Source: Pseudomonas proteolytica
GTDB lineage: Bacteria; Pseudomonadota; Gammaproteobacteria; Pseudomonadales; Pseudomonadaceae
Length of the DNA: 64,000 bases
Direction of reading: 5' to 3'
Assembly (NCBI RefSeq): GCF_007858275.1
Contig: NZ_VFEV01000002.1
Span: forward strand, 124,001-188,000
Each line of letters begins with the position of its first letter. Position 1 is the stretch's first letter. The notes under the pieces were generated by a model. That model was not told where the DNA came from, made no database searches, and saw nothing but the letters and a program-made list of their open reading frames with translations. The translations under genes were made by a program, and so were the position numbers. Shown here one piece after another: positions 36,401 to 44,589 of the stretch.

Positions 36401-36781
36401 CAGCAGGCTGCCGTTGATTTCCAGCCAGTGCAGGCTGCCGTCCGGCCACTGGATGCGGTGGTGCATGGCGTGTTCGAAGGGCGCGCCCGCCAGGACGGCG
36501 TGAAAGGCCCGGATCACGCGGCCGCGGTCCTCGGCGGGCAGCAGGTCGAGGTAATCCAGGTCTTTGGGCAATGGCTGGCGGGGGTCAAAACCAAACAGCG
36601 CCTGGGTGCCGCGCGACCAACTGATTCGCCCGCTGTCGATATCCCAGCTCCAGGCGCCGAGCCGTGCGGCATTGAGCGCCGCCAGCAGCTGCGGGGCGTT
36701 CTCCCAGCTTTGTTCCGCCTGCTGGGGGTCCAGGGCGTGAATGCGAGGCAGCGGCGGCACGGGATCGACAGTGTTGGGCAT
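33488..36781 (-). CDS. Multi-PAS GGDEF-EAL protein
   Basis: This encodes a 1097-aa cytoplasmic protein; no transmembrane segment is seen. About five PAS/PAC units fill residues 30-650 (WSWDIDSGRISWSRGTQALFG, WDWHIPSGMLYGSARAAQLHG and others), followed by a GGDEF domain (about 660-825, ARLGGDEFVVLLSG) and an EAL domain (about 835-1085, GAEALVRWQHP, DDFGTGYSS, EGVETCEQ). Both catalytic signatures are intact, so it could make and break cyclic-di-GMP, or one domain could regulate the other. ATG 36781 is preferred over a TTG two codons upstream. It ends 42 bases from the convergent effector-like gene. Confidence 0.93.
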   Translation of the reverse strand: MPNTVDPVPPLPRIHALDPQQAEQSWENAPQLLAALNAARLGAWSWDIDSGRISWSRGTQALFGFDPRQPLPKDLDYLDLLPAEDRGRVIRAFHAVLAGAPFEHAMHHRIQWPDGSLHWLEINGSLLPDASGRRRMIGVIRETTQQREREHALGHSEKRFATLFHLCPNMVLLTRQEDGLISEANQYFESLFGWPVADAIGRTTLDLGLWVHPEQRALLVKATQRKGEPITMEVQFRASNGQIHDGTLSAQKVELDGQAYLISTFLDTTERKNAEQALKDSQERLDLALDSAQLGTWDWHIPSGMLYGSARAAQLHGLEPHPFHESFDAFFEGMPDEERASMRDAYRTLREGPAGNYQLTYRVQLEDGSSRYLESRARLYRDAQGAPLRMAGTLLDITDQVEREQRLSASEEKFASLFLASPDPICVTRLSSGEFIEINPSFCQTFGWTAAEVINHTAEQIGLWDEPTQRLQRIEQVIREQALNNVAIIVHHKNGQRLTCMISSRLITVGNQPCVVTTLRDITQQQRSEAALKASEEKFAKAFHSSPDAVSITERDTGRYVEVNDGFCRLTGYRAEEAIGLTLYQIGIWADENQRSALLAELQIKGRIHHLDMLWHNKRGELLAVEVSVEPITLNETPCLLLTARDVSLLKSAQAQIRHLAYHDPLTNLPNRALLMDRLSQQIALLKRHNLRGALLFLDLDHFKHINDSLGHPVGDTVLKIVTARLEASVRMEDTVARLGGDEFVVLLSGLEGTRMEVSKQVQLLSDTLRELLSEPMFLDGQRLQVTPSIGVALIPDHGSTPADLLKRADIALYRAKDSGRNTTQMFHNSMQRTASERLRMETDLRLALSRGEFSVHYQPQVDARGNRIVGAEALVRWQHPQLGAQSPTEFIKVLEDSGLILEVGTWILDEACATFARLIAEGLIEPKGFSLCVNISPRQFRQNDFVERVERSLKQHQLPFSLLKLEITEGIVIQNLDDTIGKMRRLKKLGVSFAMDDFGTGYSSLTYLKRLPVDALKIDQSFVRDATHDPNDAEIIRAIVAMARSLNLEVIAEGVETCEQLAFLQGLGCHLYQGYLHSRPLPVDAFTQLLRGAAGG

Positions 36782-36844
36782 TATCAAGGGGCCTTGGCTC
36801 GATGGGCATTCGGCGCGGGAGCAGGGTCTACAGGCCGCACGGCC

Positions 36845-37735
36845 TCATGCCGGCATCCCCGCCGGATCAACCTGTGCATCCAATAGGCTCATGAAAGCCC
36901 GCGCAGCGTTCGACAACGTCCTTTCGGTGTGCACGATATAGCCTAGCTGGCGACTGAGCTGTATGCCCGGTAAAGCGATGCTGGCCACTTGATCATCAAG
37001 CATAGTGCGCGGCAACACGCTCCAGGCCAGGCCGATCGAAACCATCATCTTGATGGTTTCCAGGTAGTTGGTGCTCATGGCGATGTTCGGCGTCAGGCCC
37101 TGGGCCTCGAACAGCCGGTGCACGATATGGTGGGTAAAGGTATTGCCGCCAGGGAAAACCGCCGGATGGCGGGCAATGTCGGCAAGGCTGATAGTGCCGT
37201 TATTGGCCAGGCTGTGTTCGGGCGCCACCACGAAATCCAGGGGGTCATCCCATACCGGGGTGGCCCGCACCAGGCTGTGGGGCTCCGGCGCCAGGGTGAT
37301 GACGGCGACTTCGGCGCGGCCATGGAGGATTTCCTCGTAGGCGACTTCCGAATCCAGGAACTGAATATCCAGCGCCACGTTCGGGTATTCCCGGGTAAAC
37401 GTGCGCAATACCGGCGGCAGGCGGTGCAGACCGATGTGATGGCTGGTGGCCAGGGTCAGGCGCCCGCTGACTTCGCCGGTCAGGTTGGTCAGGGCGCGAC
37501 GAGTGTCATCCAGCACATTAAGGATCTGATAGGCGCGGGGCAGCAGGGCGCGCCCGGCTTCTGTCAGGCCCACTTCACGGCCCAGTCGATCAAACAGGCG
37601 CACCTTCAGTTGCTGCTCAAGGCCGGCGATACGCTTGCTGATTGCCGGTTGCGTCAGGTGCAGGCGTTCCCCGGCTCCGGAGAAGCTGCCGGTTTCGGCG
37701 ATAGCAATAAAGGCATTGAGGTTGGCCAGATCCAT
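36845..37735 (-). CDS. LysR-family regulator next to leuC
   Basis: This encodes a 296-aa regulator. Start MDLANLNAFIAIAETGSFSGAGERLHLTQPAISKRIAGLEQQLKVRLFDR is the DNA-binding domain, and the ligand domain spans about 90-290. It is divergent from leuCDB with 146 bases between. By the usual LysR arrangement it may regulate the leucine genes, but CbbR- or CysB-like effectors cannot be inferred. The same gene order is, as far as I recall, seen in P. aeruginosa. Confidence 0.9.
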   Translation of the reverse strand: MDLANLNAFIAIAETGSFSGAGERLHLTQPAISKRIAGLEQQLKVRLFDRLGREVGLTEAGRALLPRAYQILNVLDDTRRALTNLTGEVSGRLTLATSHHIGLHRLPPVLRTFTREYPNVALDIQFLDSEVAYEEILHGRAEVAVITLAPEPHSLVRATPVWDDPLDFVVAPEHSLANNGTISLADIARHPAVFPGGNTFTHHIVHRLFEAQGLTPNIAMSTNYLETIKMMVSIGLAWSVLPRTMLDDQVASIALPGIQLSRQLGYIVHTERTLSNAARAFMSLLDAQVDPAGMPA

Positions 37736-37881
37736 GGTGGTATTCCAGTGAGTTATCCAAAGCATGAAAAATATGAATTTGAGTTATTTAATGTAACGCC
37801 ATAGCATCAGCCTCACAAGCCAAAGGGTTATTGAATCGTTCAACGCCCAGGGCATAGAAAGACGCTGATGAGGACCGACTG

Positions 37882-39300
37882 ATGGCCGGCAAAACGCTTT
37901 ACGACAAACTCTGGGATTCCCATGAAGTGAAACGGCGCGATGATGGGTCGTCGCTGATCTACATCGACCGTCACATCATCCACGAAGTGACCTCGCCACA
38001 AGCGTTCGAAGGCCTGCGACTGGCCGGGCGCAAGCCTTGGCGCGTCGATTCGATCATCGCGACCCCGGACCACAACGTGCCGACCACCCCGGAGCGCAAG
38101 GGCGGCATCGAAGCCATTGCCGACCAGGTCTCGCGCTTGCAGGTCCAGACCCTCGACGACTATTGCGACGAGTACGGCATCACCGAATTCAAGATGAATG
38201 ACGTGCGCCAGGGCATCGTCCACGTTATCGGCCCGGAGCAGGGCGCAACCTTGCCGGGCATGACCGTGGTCTGCGGCGACTCCCATACCTCCACCCATGG
38301 TGCGTTCGGCGCCCTGGCCCACGGTATCGGCACCTCCGAGGTGGAACATGTGTTCGCCACCCAGTGCCTGGTCGCCAAGAAAATGAAGAACATGCTGGTG
38401 CTGGTCGAAGGCACCTTGCCCTTTGGCGTCACCGCCAAGGACATCGTGCTGGCCGTGATCGGCAAAATTGGCACCGCTGGCGGTAACGGCCATGCCATTG
38501 AGTTCGCCGGTAGCGCGATTCGTGATTTGTCCATCGAAGGCCGCATGACCATCTGCAACATGTCCATCGAAGCCGGTGCCCGTGTGGGCATGGTGGCGGC
38601 GGATGAAAAAACCGTGGAGTACGTCAAGGGCCGTCCATTCGCTCCACAAGGCGCCGATTGGGATGCCGCCGTGGAGGCCTGGAAAGACCTGGTTTCTGAC
38701 AAAGATGCGGTGTTCGACACCGTGGTCGAACTCGACGCTGCCCAGATCAAGCCACAAGTCAGCTGGGGCACTTCGCCGGAAATGGTCCTGGCCGTCGACC
38801 AGAACGTGCCGGACCCGGCCAAGGAAGCCGACCTGGTCAAGCGTGGTTCCATCGAGCGGGCCTTGAAGTACATGGGCTTGAAAGCCAACCAGGCGATCAC
38901 CGACATCCAGTTGGACCGGGTGTTTATCGGTTCCTGCACCAACTCGCGGATCGAAGACCTGCGCGCCGCGGCGGTGATCGCCAAGGGCCGCAAAGTGGCC
39001 GCGACCATCAAGCAAGCCATTGTGGTGCCAGGTTCGGGCCTGGTGAAGGCCCAGGCCGAAGCCGAAGGCCTGGACAAGATCTTCCTCGAAGCCGGTTTTG
39101 AATGGCGCGAGCCGGGTTGCTCCATGTGCCTGGCGATGAACCCGGACCGTTTGGAGTCCGGCGAGCATTGCGCGTCCACCTCCAACCGTAACTTTGAAGG
39201 GCGTCAGGGCGCCGGTGGCCGCACCCACCTGGTGAGCCCGGCCATGGCCGCTGCGGCTGCCGTCAACGGTCGTTTCATCGACGTTCGCGAATTGATCTGA
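37882..39300 (+). CDS. leuC: 3-Isopropylmalate dehydratase large subunit
   Basis: This encodes a 472-aa aconitase-family subunit for leucine synthesis (2- to 3-isopropylmalate). Start [19 protein letters not shown] is the standard N-terminus. The [4Fe-4S] ligands are Cys in [16 protein letters not shown] and both Cys of [39 protein letters not shown] is the family signature. It lies 10 bases before leuD, with which it forms the enzyme. Confidence 0.98.
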   Translation: MAGKTLYDKLWDSHEVKRRDDGSSLIYIDRHIIHEVTSPQAFEGLRLAGRKPWRVDSIIATPDHNVPTTPERKGGIEAIADQVSRLQVQTLDDYCDEYGITEFKMNDVRQGIVHVIGPEQGATLPGMTVVCGDSHTSTHGAFGALAHGIGTSEVEHVFATQCLVAKKMKNMLVLVEGTLPFGVTAKDIVLAVIGKIGTAGGNGHAIEFAGSAIRDLSIEGRMTICNMSIEAGARVGMVAADEKTVEYVKGRPFAPQGADWDAAVEAWKDLVSDKDAVFDTVVELDAAQIKPQVSWGTSPEMVLAVDQNVPDPAKEADLVKRGSIERALKYMGLKANQAITDIQLDRVFIGSCTNSRIEDLRAAAVIAKGRKVAATIKQAIVVPGSGLVKAQAEAEGLDKIFLEAGFEWREPGCSMCLAMNPDRLESGEHCASTSNRNFEGRQGAGGRTHLVSPAMAAAAAVNGRFIDVRELI

Positions 39301-39310
39301 GGAATACCCG

Positions 39311-39955
39311 ATGAGAGCTTTTACCCAACACACAGGTCTTGTCGCACCGTTGGACCGTGCCAACGTGGACACCGACCAGATCATCCCCAAGCAGTTCTTG
39401 AAGTCGATCAAGCGCACCGGTTTCGGCCCGAACCTGTTCGACGAGTGGCGCTACCTGGACGTGGGCTACGCCTACCAGGACAACTCCAAGCGCCCGCTGA
39501 ACAAAGACTTCGTGCTCAATGCCGAGCGTTACCAGGGCGCCAGTGTGTTGCTGGCCCGGGAGAACTTCGGTTGCGGTTCCAGCCGTGAACACGCGCCATG
39601 GGCCCTGGAAGAATATGGCTTTCGCAGCATCATCGCGCCGAGCTACGCCGATATCTTCTTCAACAACAGCTTCAAGAACGGTTTGTTGCCGATCATCTTG
39701 AGCGATGCCGAAGTGGACGAGTTGTTCCAGCAAGTGGAAGCCAATGTCGGCTACCAATTGACCGTCGACCTCGCGGCGCAAACCGTGACCCGTCCGGACG
39801 GCAAGGTGTACCACTTTGAAGTGGATGCGTTCCGTAAGCACTGCCTGATCAACGGCCTGGACGATATCGGCCTGACCTTGCAGGACGGCGATGCCATTGC
39901 GGCGTTTGAAGCCAAGCACCGGGCCAGCCAGCCTTGGTTGTTTCGTGATGCCTGA
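39311..39955 (+). CDS. leuD: 3-Isopropylmalate dehydratase small subunit
   Basis: This encodes the 214-aa swivel-domain subunit ([30 protein letters not shown], then [14 protein letters not shown]). It pairs with LeuC. A REPIN separates it from the methyltransferase gene. Confidence 0.98.
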   Translation: MRAFTQHTGLVAPLDRANVDTDQIIPKQFLKSIKRTGFGPNLFDEWRYLDVGYAYQDNSKRPLNKDFVLNAERYQGASVLLARENFGCGSSREHAPWALEEYGFRSIIAPSYADIFFNNSFKNGLLPIILSDAEVDELFQQVEANVGYQLTVDLAAQTVTRPDGKVYHFEVDAFRKHCLINGLDDIGLTLQDGDAIAAFEAKHRASQPWLFRDA

Positions 39956-39973
39956 TTCTATGTAGGCTGGACT

Positions 39974-40068
39974 GGCCCCTTCGCGAGCAAGCCCGCTCCC
40001 ACATTCGATCGCATTTCAACTGAAGGAACTCGGTCGAATGTGGGAGCGGGCTTGCTCGCGAAAGGGCC
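39974..40068. repeat. REPIN between leuD and the methyltransferase gene
   Basis: A long near-perfect inverted repeat: GGCCCCTTCGCGAGCAAGCC at the left and its inverse at the right, with matching ATTCGA/TCGAAT extensions, across 95 bases. Confidence 0.9.
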
Positions 40069-40101
40069 TGTATGAACAACACAAAAGCCAGGAGCATCAC
40101 C

Positions 40102-40866
40102 ATGACCAGCACCGCCCACACCCAAGTCGTGCAAAAACAATTCGGTGAACAGGCCTCGGCCTACCTGAGCAGTGCCGTGCACGCCCAAGGCACTGAATTC
40201 GCACTGCTGCAGGCCGAACTGGCCGGGCAGGGCGCGGCGCGCCTGCTGGACCTGGGTTGTGGCGCCGGTCACGTGAGTTTCCACGTAGCACCGCTGGTCA
40301 AGGAAGTGGTGGCCTACGACCTGTCGCAGCAAATGCTCGACGTGGTCGCCGCCGCTGCCGCCGACCGTGGGCTGGACAATATCCGCACCCTGCACGGGGC
40401 CGCCGAGCGCCTGCCGTTTGCCGATGGCGAGTTCGACTTCGTGTTCAGCCGCTACTCGGCCCATCACTGGAGCGACCTGGGCCTGGCGCTGCGCGAAGTG
40501 CGCCGGGTGCTCAAGCCGGGCGGCGTGGCGGCATTTGTCGACGTTTTGTCACCGGGCAGCCCGCTGTTGGACACTTACCTGCAAACCGTCGAAGTGCTGC
40601 GCGACACCAGCCATGTGCGCGACTATTCCGCTGGCGAGTGGATGCGCCAGCTCAGCGAAGCCGGCTTGCATGTACGCAATAGCAGTCGCCAGCGCCTGCG
40701 CCTGGAATACACCTCGTGGGTCGAGCGCATGCGCACGCCAGAGGTATTGCGCGCAGCGATCCTGGCACTGCAAAAGGCGATGGGCCAGGAAGTGCGCGAT
40801 TATTTTGAGATTCAAGCCGATGGCACCTTCAGCACCGACGTGCTGGTGGTCTGGGCCGAACGCTAA
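40102..40866 (+). CDS. Class I SAM-dependent methyltransferase
   Basis: This encodes a 254-aa methyltransferase. ATG 40102 is preferred because AGGAGC precedes it; an upstream ATG at 40072 starts inside the REPIN margin. Motif I is LLDLGCGAGHVSFHVA, motif II FDFVFSRYSAHHW and motif III VLKPGGVAAFVDVL, as in UbiE/BioC-like enzymes. The substrate is unknown. It sits within the leu cluster, between leuD and leuB, although nothing suggests a role in leucine synthesis. Confidence 0.9.
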   Translation: MTSTAHTQVVQKQFGEQASAYLSSAVHAQGTEFALLQAELAGQGAARLLDLGCGAGHVSFHVAPLVKEVVAYDLSQQMLDVVAAAAADRGLDNIRTLHGAAERLPFADGEFDFVFSRYSAHHWSDLGLALREVRRVLKPGGVAAFVDVLSPGSPLLDTYLQTVEVLRDTSHVRDYSAGEWMRQLSEAGLHVRNSSRQRLRLEYTSWVERMRTPEVLRAAILALQKAMGQEVRDYFEIQADGTFSTDVLVVWAER

Positions 40867-40917
40867 TAATTTTCCCGACCTGCCCGAGGGCGGGTCGCTT
40901 GATGAAATGAGGAACGC

Positions 40918-42000
40918 ATGAGCAAGCAGATTCTGATTCTCCCTGGCGACGGCATTGGTCCGGAAATCATGGCCGAAGCGGTCAAGGTCCTGGAATTGGC
41001 CAACAGCAAGTACAGCCTGGGCTTTGAATTGAGCCACGACGTGATCGGCGGCGCGGCCATCGACAAGCATGGCGTGCCCCTGGCCGACGAAACCCTGGAC
41101 CGTGCCCGCGCTGCCGACGCCGTGCTGCTCGGCGCCGTGGGTGGGCCGAAATGGGACAAGATCGAACGTGATATCCGCCCGGAGCGCGGCCTGCTGAAAA
41201 TCCGCGCGCAACTGGGCCTGTTCGGCAACCTGCGCCCGGCGATCCTCTATCCGCAACTGGCCGACGCATCGAGCCTCAAGCCGGAAGTGGTGGCAGGCCT
41301 GGATATCCTGATCGTGCGCGAGCTGACCGGCGGTATCTATTTCGGCTCGCCACGGGGTGTGCGCGAGCTGGAAAATGGCGAGCGCCAGGCCTATGACACC
41401 CTGCCGTACAGCGAGAGCGAAATCCGCCGTATCGCCCGAGTCGGTTTCGACATGGCCCGCGTGCGTGGCAAGAAGGTCTGCTCGGTGGACAAGGCCAACG
41501 TCCTGGCCTCCAGCCAGTTGTGGCGCGAAATCGTCGAAGAAGTGGCCAAGGACTACCCGGACGTCGAGTTGAGCCACATGTACGTCGATAACGCCGCCAT
41601 GCAACTGGTGCGTGCACCCAAGCAGTTCGACGTGATCGTCACCGACAACCTGTTTGGCGACATCCTGTCCGACCAGGCCTCGATGCTCACCGGTTCCATC
41701 GGCATGCTGCCGTCGGCGTCCCTGGACACCCACAACAAGGGCATGTACGAGCCGTGCCACGGTTCGGCGCCGGATATCGCGGGGCAGGGCATTGCCAACC
41801 CGCTGGCGACCATCCTGTCGGTCTCGATGATGCTGCGTTACAGCTTCAACCTGAGCGAAGCGGCGGACGCGATCGAGAAGGCGGTGAGCCTGGTGCTGGA
41901 CCAGGGCCTGCGTACCGGCGACATCTGGTCGCAGGGTTGCACCAAGGTCGGGACGCAGGAAATGGGCGACGCAGTAGTCGCCGCGCTGCGGAATCTGTAA
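40918..42000 (+). CDS. leuB: 3-Isopropylmalate dehydrogenase
   Basis: This encodes a 360-aa NAD-dependent dehydrogenase for leucine synthesis. [26 protein letters not shown] is the N-terminus. Substrate Arg residues lie in [22 protein letters not shown], the metal Asp residues in [15 protein letters not shown], and the NAD loop in [24 protein letters not shown] precedes the start. Confidence 0.98.
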   Translation: MSKQILILPGDGIGPEIMAEAVKVLELANSKYSLGFELSHDVIGGAAIDKHGVPLADETLDRARAADAVLLGAVGGPKWDKIERDIRPERGLLKIRAQLGLFGNLRPAILYPQLADASSLKPEVVAGLDILIVRELTGGIYFGSPRGVRELENGERQAYDTLPYSESEIRRIARVGFDMARVRGKKVCSVDKANVLASSQLWREIVEEVAKDYPDVELSHMYVDNAAMQLVRAPKQFDVIVTDNLFGDILSDQASMLTGSIGMLPSASLDTHNKGMYEPCHGSAPDIAGQGIANPLATILSVSMMLRYSFNLSEAADAIEKAVSLVLDQGLRTGDIWSQGCTKVGTQEMGDAVVAALRNL

Positions 42001-42006
42001 TCTCTC

Positions 42007-42047
42007 GGGCCCGCTTGCAGTTGTTGCTGCAAGGCGGCCCACTTTTT
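42007..42047 (+). terminator. Stem-loop between leuB and asd, probable terminator
   Basis: GGGCCCGCTTGCAG and CTGCAAGGCGGCCC form a long stem with a six-base loop, followed after three bases by TTTTT. It may end leuB transcripts partly or fully before asd. Confidence 0.7.
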
Positions 42048-42064
42048 AACAAGGTGTAGTTGCG

Positions 42065-43177
42065 ATGAAACGTGTAGGTCTGATCGGTTGGCGCGGTATG
42101 GTCGGTTCCGTGCTCATGCAGCGGATGCTGGAAGAGCAGGATTTCGATCTTATTGAGCCGGTGTTTTTCACCACTTCGAATGTCGGTGGCCAAGGGCCGT
42201 CCGTGGGCAAGGATATCGCCCCGCTCAAGGACGCCTACAACATTGAAGAGCTCAAGACCCTCGACGTCATTCTGACCTGCCAGGGCGGCGACTACACCAG
42301 CGAAGTCTTCCCCAAGCTGCGTGAAGCCGGCTGGCAGGGTTACTGGATCGACGCCGCCTCGAGCCTGCGCATGCAGGACGACGCCGTGATCATCCTCGAC
42401 CCGGTCAACCGCAAGGTCATCGACCAGCAGCTCGACGCCGGCACCAAGAACTATGTCGGCGGCAACTGCACCGTCAGCCTGATGCTGATGGGCCTGGGTG
42501 GCCTGTTCGAAGCCGGGCTGGTGGAGTGGATGAGCGCCATGACCTATCAGGCGGCCTCCGGTGCCGGTGCGCAGAACATGCGTGAGCTGATCAAGCAGAT
42601 GGGCGCGACCCACGCGGCCGTCGCCGATCAACTGGCCGACCCGGCCAGCGCGATCCTCGACATCGACCGTCGTGTGGCCGAGGCCATGCGCAGCGACGCC
42701 TATCCGACCGAGAACTTCGGTGTGCCATTGGCCGGTAGCCTGATCCCGTGGATCGACAAAGAACTGCCGAACGGCCAGAGCCGCGAAGAGTGGAAGGCCC
42801 AGGCCGAGACCAACAAGATCCTGGGGCGCTTCAAGAACCCGATCCCGGTGGACGGTATCTGCGTGCGCATCGGCGCCATGCGCTGCCACAGCCAGGCGCT
42901 GACCATCAAGCTGAACAAAGACGTACCGATCGCCGATATCGAAGGGCTGATCAGCCAGCACAACCCATGGGTCAAACTGGTGCCGAACAACCGCGATATC
43001 AGCATGCAGGAGCTGAGCCCGACCAAGGTCACTGGCACCCTGAATGTTCCGGTGGGGCGTCTGCGCAAGCTGAACATGGGCACCCAGTACCTGGGCGCCT
43101 TCACCGTGGGTGACCAACTGCTGTGGGGCGCGGCCGAGCCGTTGCGCCGGATGTTGCGGATCCTGCTGGAGCGTTGA
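42065..43177 (+). CDS. asd: Aspartate-semialdehyde dehydrogenase
   Basis: This encodes a 370-aa enzyme giving the branch-point intermediate for lysine, methionine, threonine and diaminopimelate. The NADP motif is [20 protein letters not shown] and the catalytic Cys is in [28 protein letters not shown] carries the active-site His. The length is typical for gamma-proteobacteria. Confidence 0.98.
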   Translation: MKRVGLIGWRGMVGSVLMQRMLEEQDFDLIEPVFFTTSNVGGQGPSVGKDIAPLKDAYNIEELKTLDVILTCQGGDYTSEVFPKLREAGWQGYWIDAASSLRMQDDAVIILDPVNRKVIDQQLDAGTKNYVGGNCTVSLMLMGLGGLFEAGLVEWMSAMTYQAASGAGAQNMRELIKQMGATHAAVADQLADPASAILDIDRRVAEAMRSDAYPTENFGVPLAGSLIPWIDKELPNGQSREEWKAQAETNKILGRFKNPIPVDGICVRIGAMRCHSQALTIKLNKDVPIADIEGLISQHNPWVKLVPNNRDISMQELSPTKVTGTLNVPVGRLRKLNMGTQYLGAFTVGDQLLWGAAEPLRRMLRILLER

Positions 43178-43197
43178 TCGCTTTTTGGTGTTGAACA

Positions 43198-43231
43198 AAC
43201 CCGCGTTCTGGTGACAGGCGCGGGTTTTTTA
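43198..43231 (+). terminator. Terminator of asd
   Basis: AACCCGCG and CGCGGGTT pair around a 13-base loop and are followed by six T residues, 21 bases past the stop. Confidence 0.85.
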
Positions 43232-43240
43232 TTGCGCCTG

Positions 43241-43329
43241 GGGCCGTCATCGCGGGCAAGCCCGCTCCTACACTTGAATGTGTTCACAAATCAAAATGTA
43301 GGAGCGGGCTTGCCCGCGATAACGGCCCC
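43241..43329. repeat. REPIN between asd and the usg-like gene
   Basis: GGGCCGTCATCGCGGGCAAG at the left has its near inverse at the right (CTTGCCCGCGATAACGGCCC), with TGTAGGAGC extensions. Confidence 0.9.
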
Positions 43330-43416
43330 CATCACACCACAAAGCCTGGGTTAATTGCCTCACCCCCCACCACCCGGTAAAGTGCCGCTCCCCCCGCAAT
43401 GCCCGAGGCAGCCTCC

Positions 43417-44427
43417 ATGACCCAGACCTTTGATATCGCCGTGATCGGCGCCACCGGCACCGTTGGCGAAACCCTGGTACAGATCCTCGAAGAGCTGGAT
43501 TTCCCGGTCGGCACCCTGCACCTGCTGGCCAGCAGTGAGTCGGCCGGCGCTTCGGTGCCATTTCGCGGCAAAAACGTGCGGGTGCGGGAAGTCGACGAGT
43601 TTGATTTCAGCAAGGTGCAACTGGCCTTTTTCGCGGCTGGCCCGGCGGTCACCTTGAGTTTTGCCCCGCGCGCCACTGCGGCGGGGTGCTCGCTGATCGA
43701 CTTGTCTGGGGCCTTGCCGGCCGAGCAGGCACCTCAGGTGGTGCCGGAAGCCAATGCCCACGTTCTGGACGGCTTGAGAAAGCCCTTCCAGGTCGGCAGC
43801 CCGAGCCCGTGCGCCACTCATCTGGCGGTGGTCCTGGCGCCTTTGCGAGGCTTGCTGGGCATCCAGCGCGTCAGTGTCACCGCCAGCCTGGCCGTGTCTG
43901 CCCAGGGCCGTGAAGCCGTGAGTGAGCTGGCCCGGCAAACCGCCGAATTGTTGAATGTGCGCCCCCTGGAGCCAAAGTTCTTCGATCGGCAAATGGCCTT
44001 CAACCTGCTGGCCCAGGTCGGTACGCCGGACGCCCAGGGCCACACGGCCCTGGAAAAACGCCTGGTCCACGAACTGCGCGTCTTGCTTGATTTACCGTTG
44101 CTGAAGATTTCCGCAACCTGCGTTCAAGCTCCGGTGTTTTTTGGCGATAGCCTGAGCGTGTCCCTGCAACTGGCGGGCCCTGTGGACCTTGGCGCAGTCA
44201 ATCGCGTGCTGGAGTCGGCGCCGGGCATCGAACTGGTGGAAGAGGGCGATTACCCTACCGCTGTTGGGGATGCGGTCGGTCAGGATGTGGTCTACGTGGG
44301 CCGGGTGCGAGCGGGCATTGACGACCCAGCGGAACTAAACTTGTGGCTGACGTCAGATAACGTACGCAAAGGTGCTGCGCTTAACGCGGTGCAACTGGCG
44401 CAGTTGTTGATAAAAGACCTTGCGTAA
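43417..44427 (+). CDS. Usg-like aspartate-semialdehyde dehydrogenase homologue
   Basis: This encodes a 336-aa member of the semialdehyde dehydrogenase family. MTQTFDIAVIGATGTVGETLVQILEE is the nucleotide-binding start; GAGG lies nine bases upstream. PSPCATHLAVVLAPL occupies the catalytic-Cys position, but the context differs from the GNCT of Asd encoded just upstream. E. coli Usg is related and has no proven activity, so this paralogue may be regulatory or act on another substrate. It precedes fimV. Confidence 0.87.
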   Translation: MTQTFDIAVIGATGTVGETLVQILEELDFPVGTLHLLASSESAGASVPFRGKNVRVREVDEFDFSKVQLAFFAAGPAVTLSFAPRATAAGCSLIDLSGALPAEQAPQVVPEANAHVLDGLRKPFQVGSPSPCATHLAVVLAPLRGLLGIQRVSVTASLAVSAQGREAVSELARQTAELLNVRPLEPKFFDRQMAFNLLAQVGTPDAQGHTALEKRLVHELRVLLDLPLLKISATCVQAPVFFGDSLSVSLQLAGPVDLGAVNRVLESAPGIELVEEGDYPTAVGDAVGQDVVYVGRVRAGIDDPAELNLWLTSDNVRKGAALNAVQLAQLLIKDLA

Positions 44428-44589
44428 AAGATACTTGGCGGCAATTTGTAGATTGATTCTAGCTAAGCGCTATGCTTGGCCCCATGCACGAAAAGTTGCG
44501 CGTCGGTGACCTATCGGCTCGCCATGCCGAATGGCAGCGGTACCCAACCTTCTCGCGGGCCGAGGAGTGTTCAAACAAAGGATGAGGCT

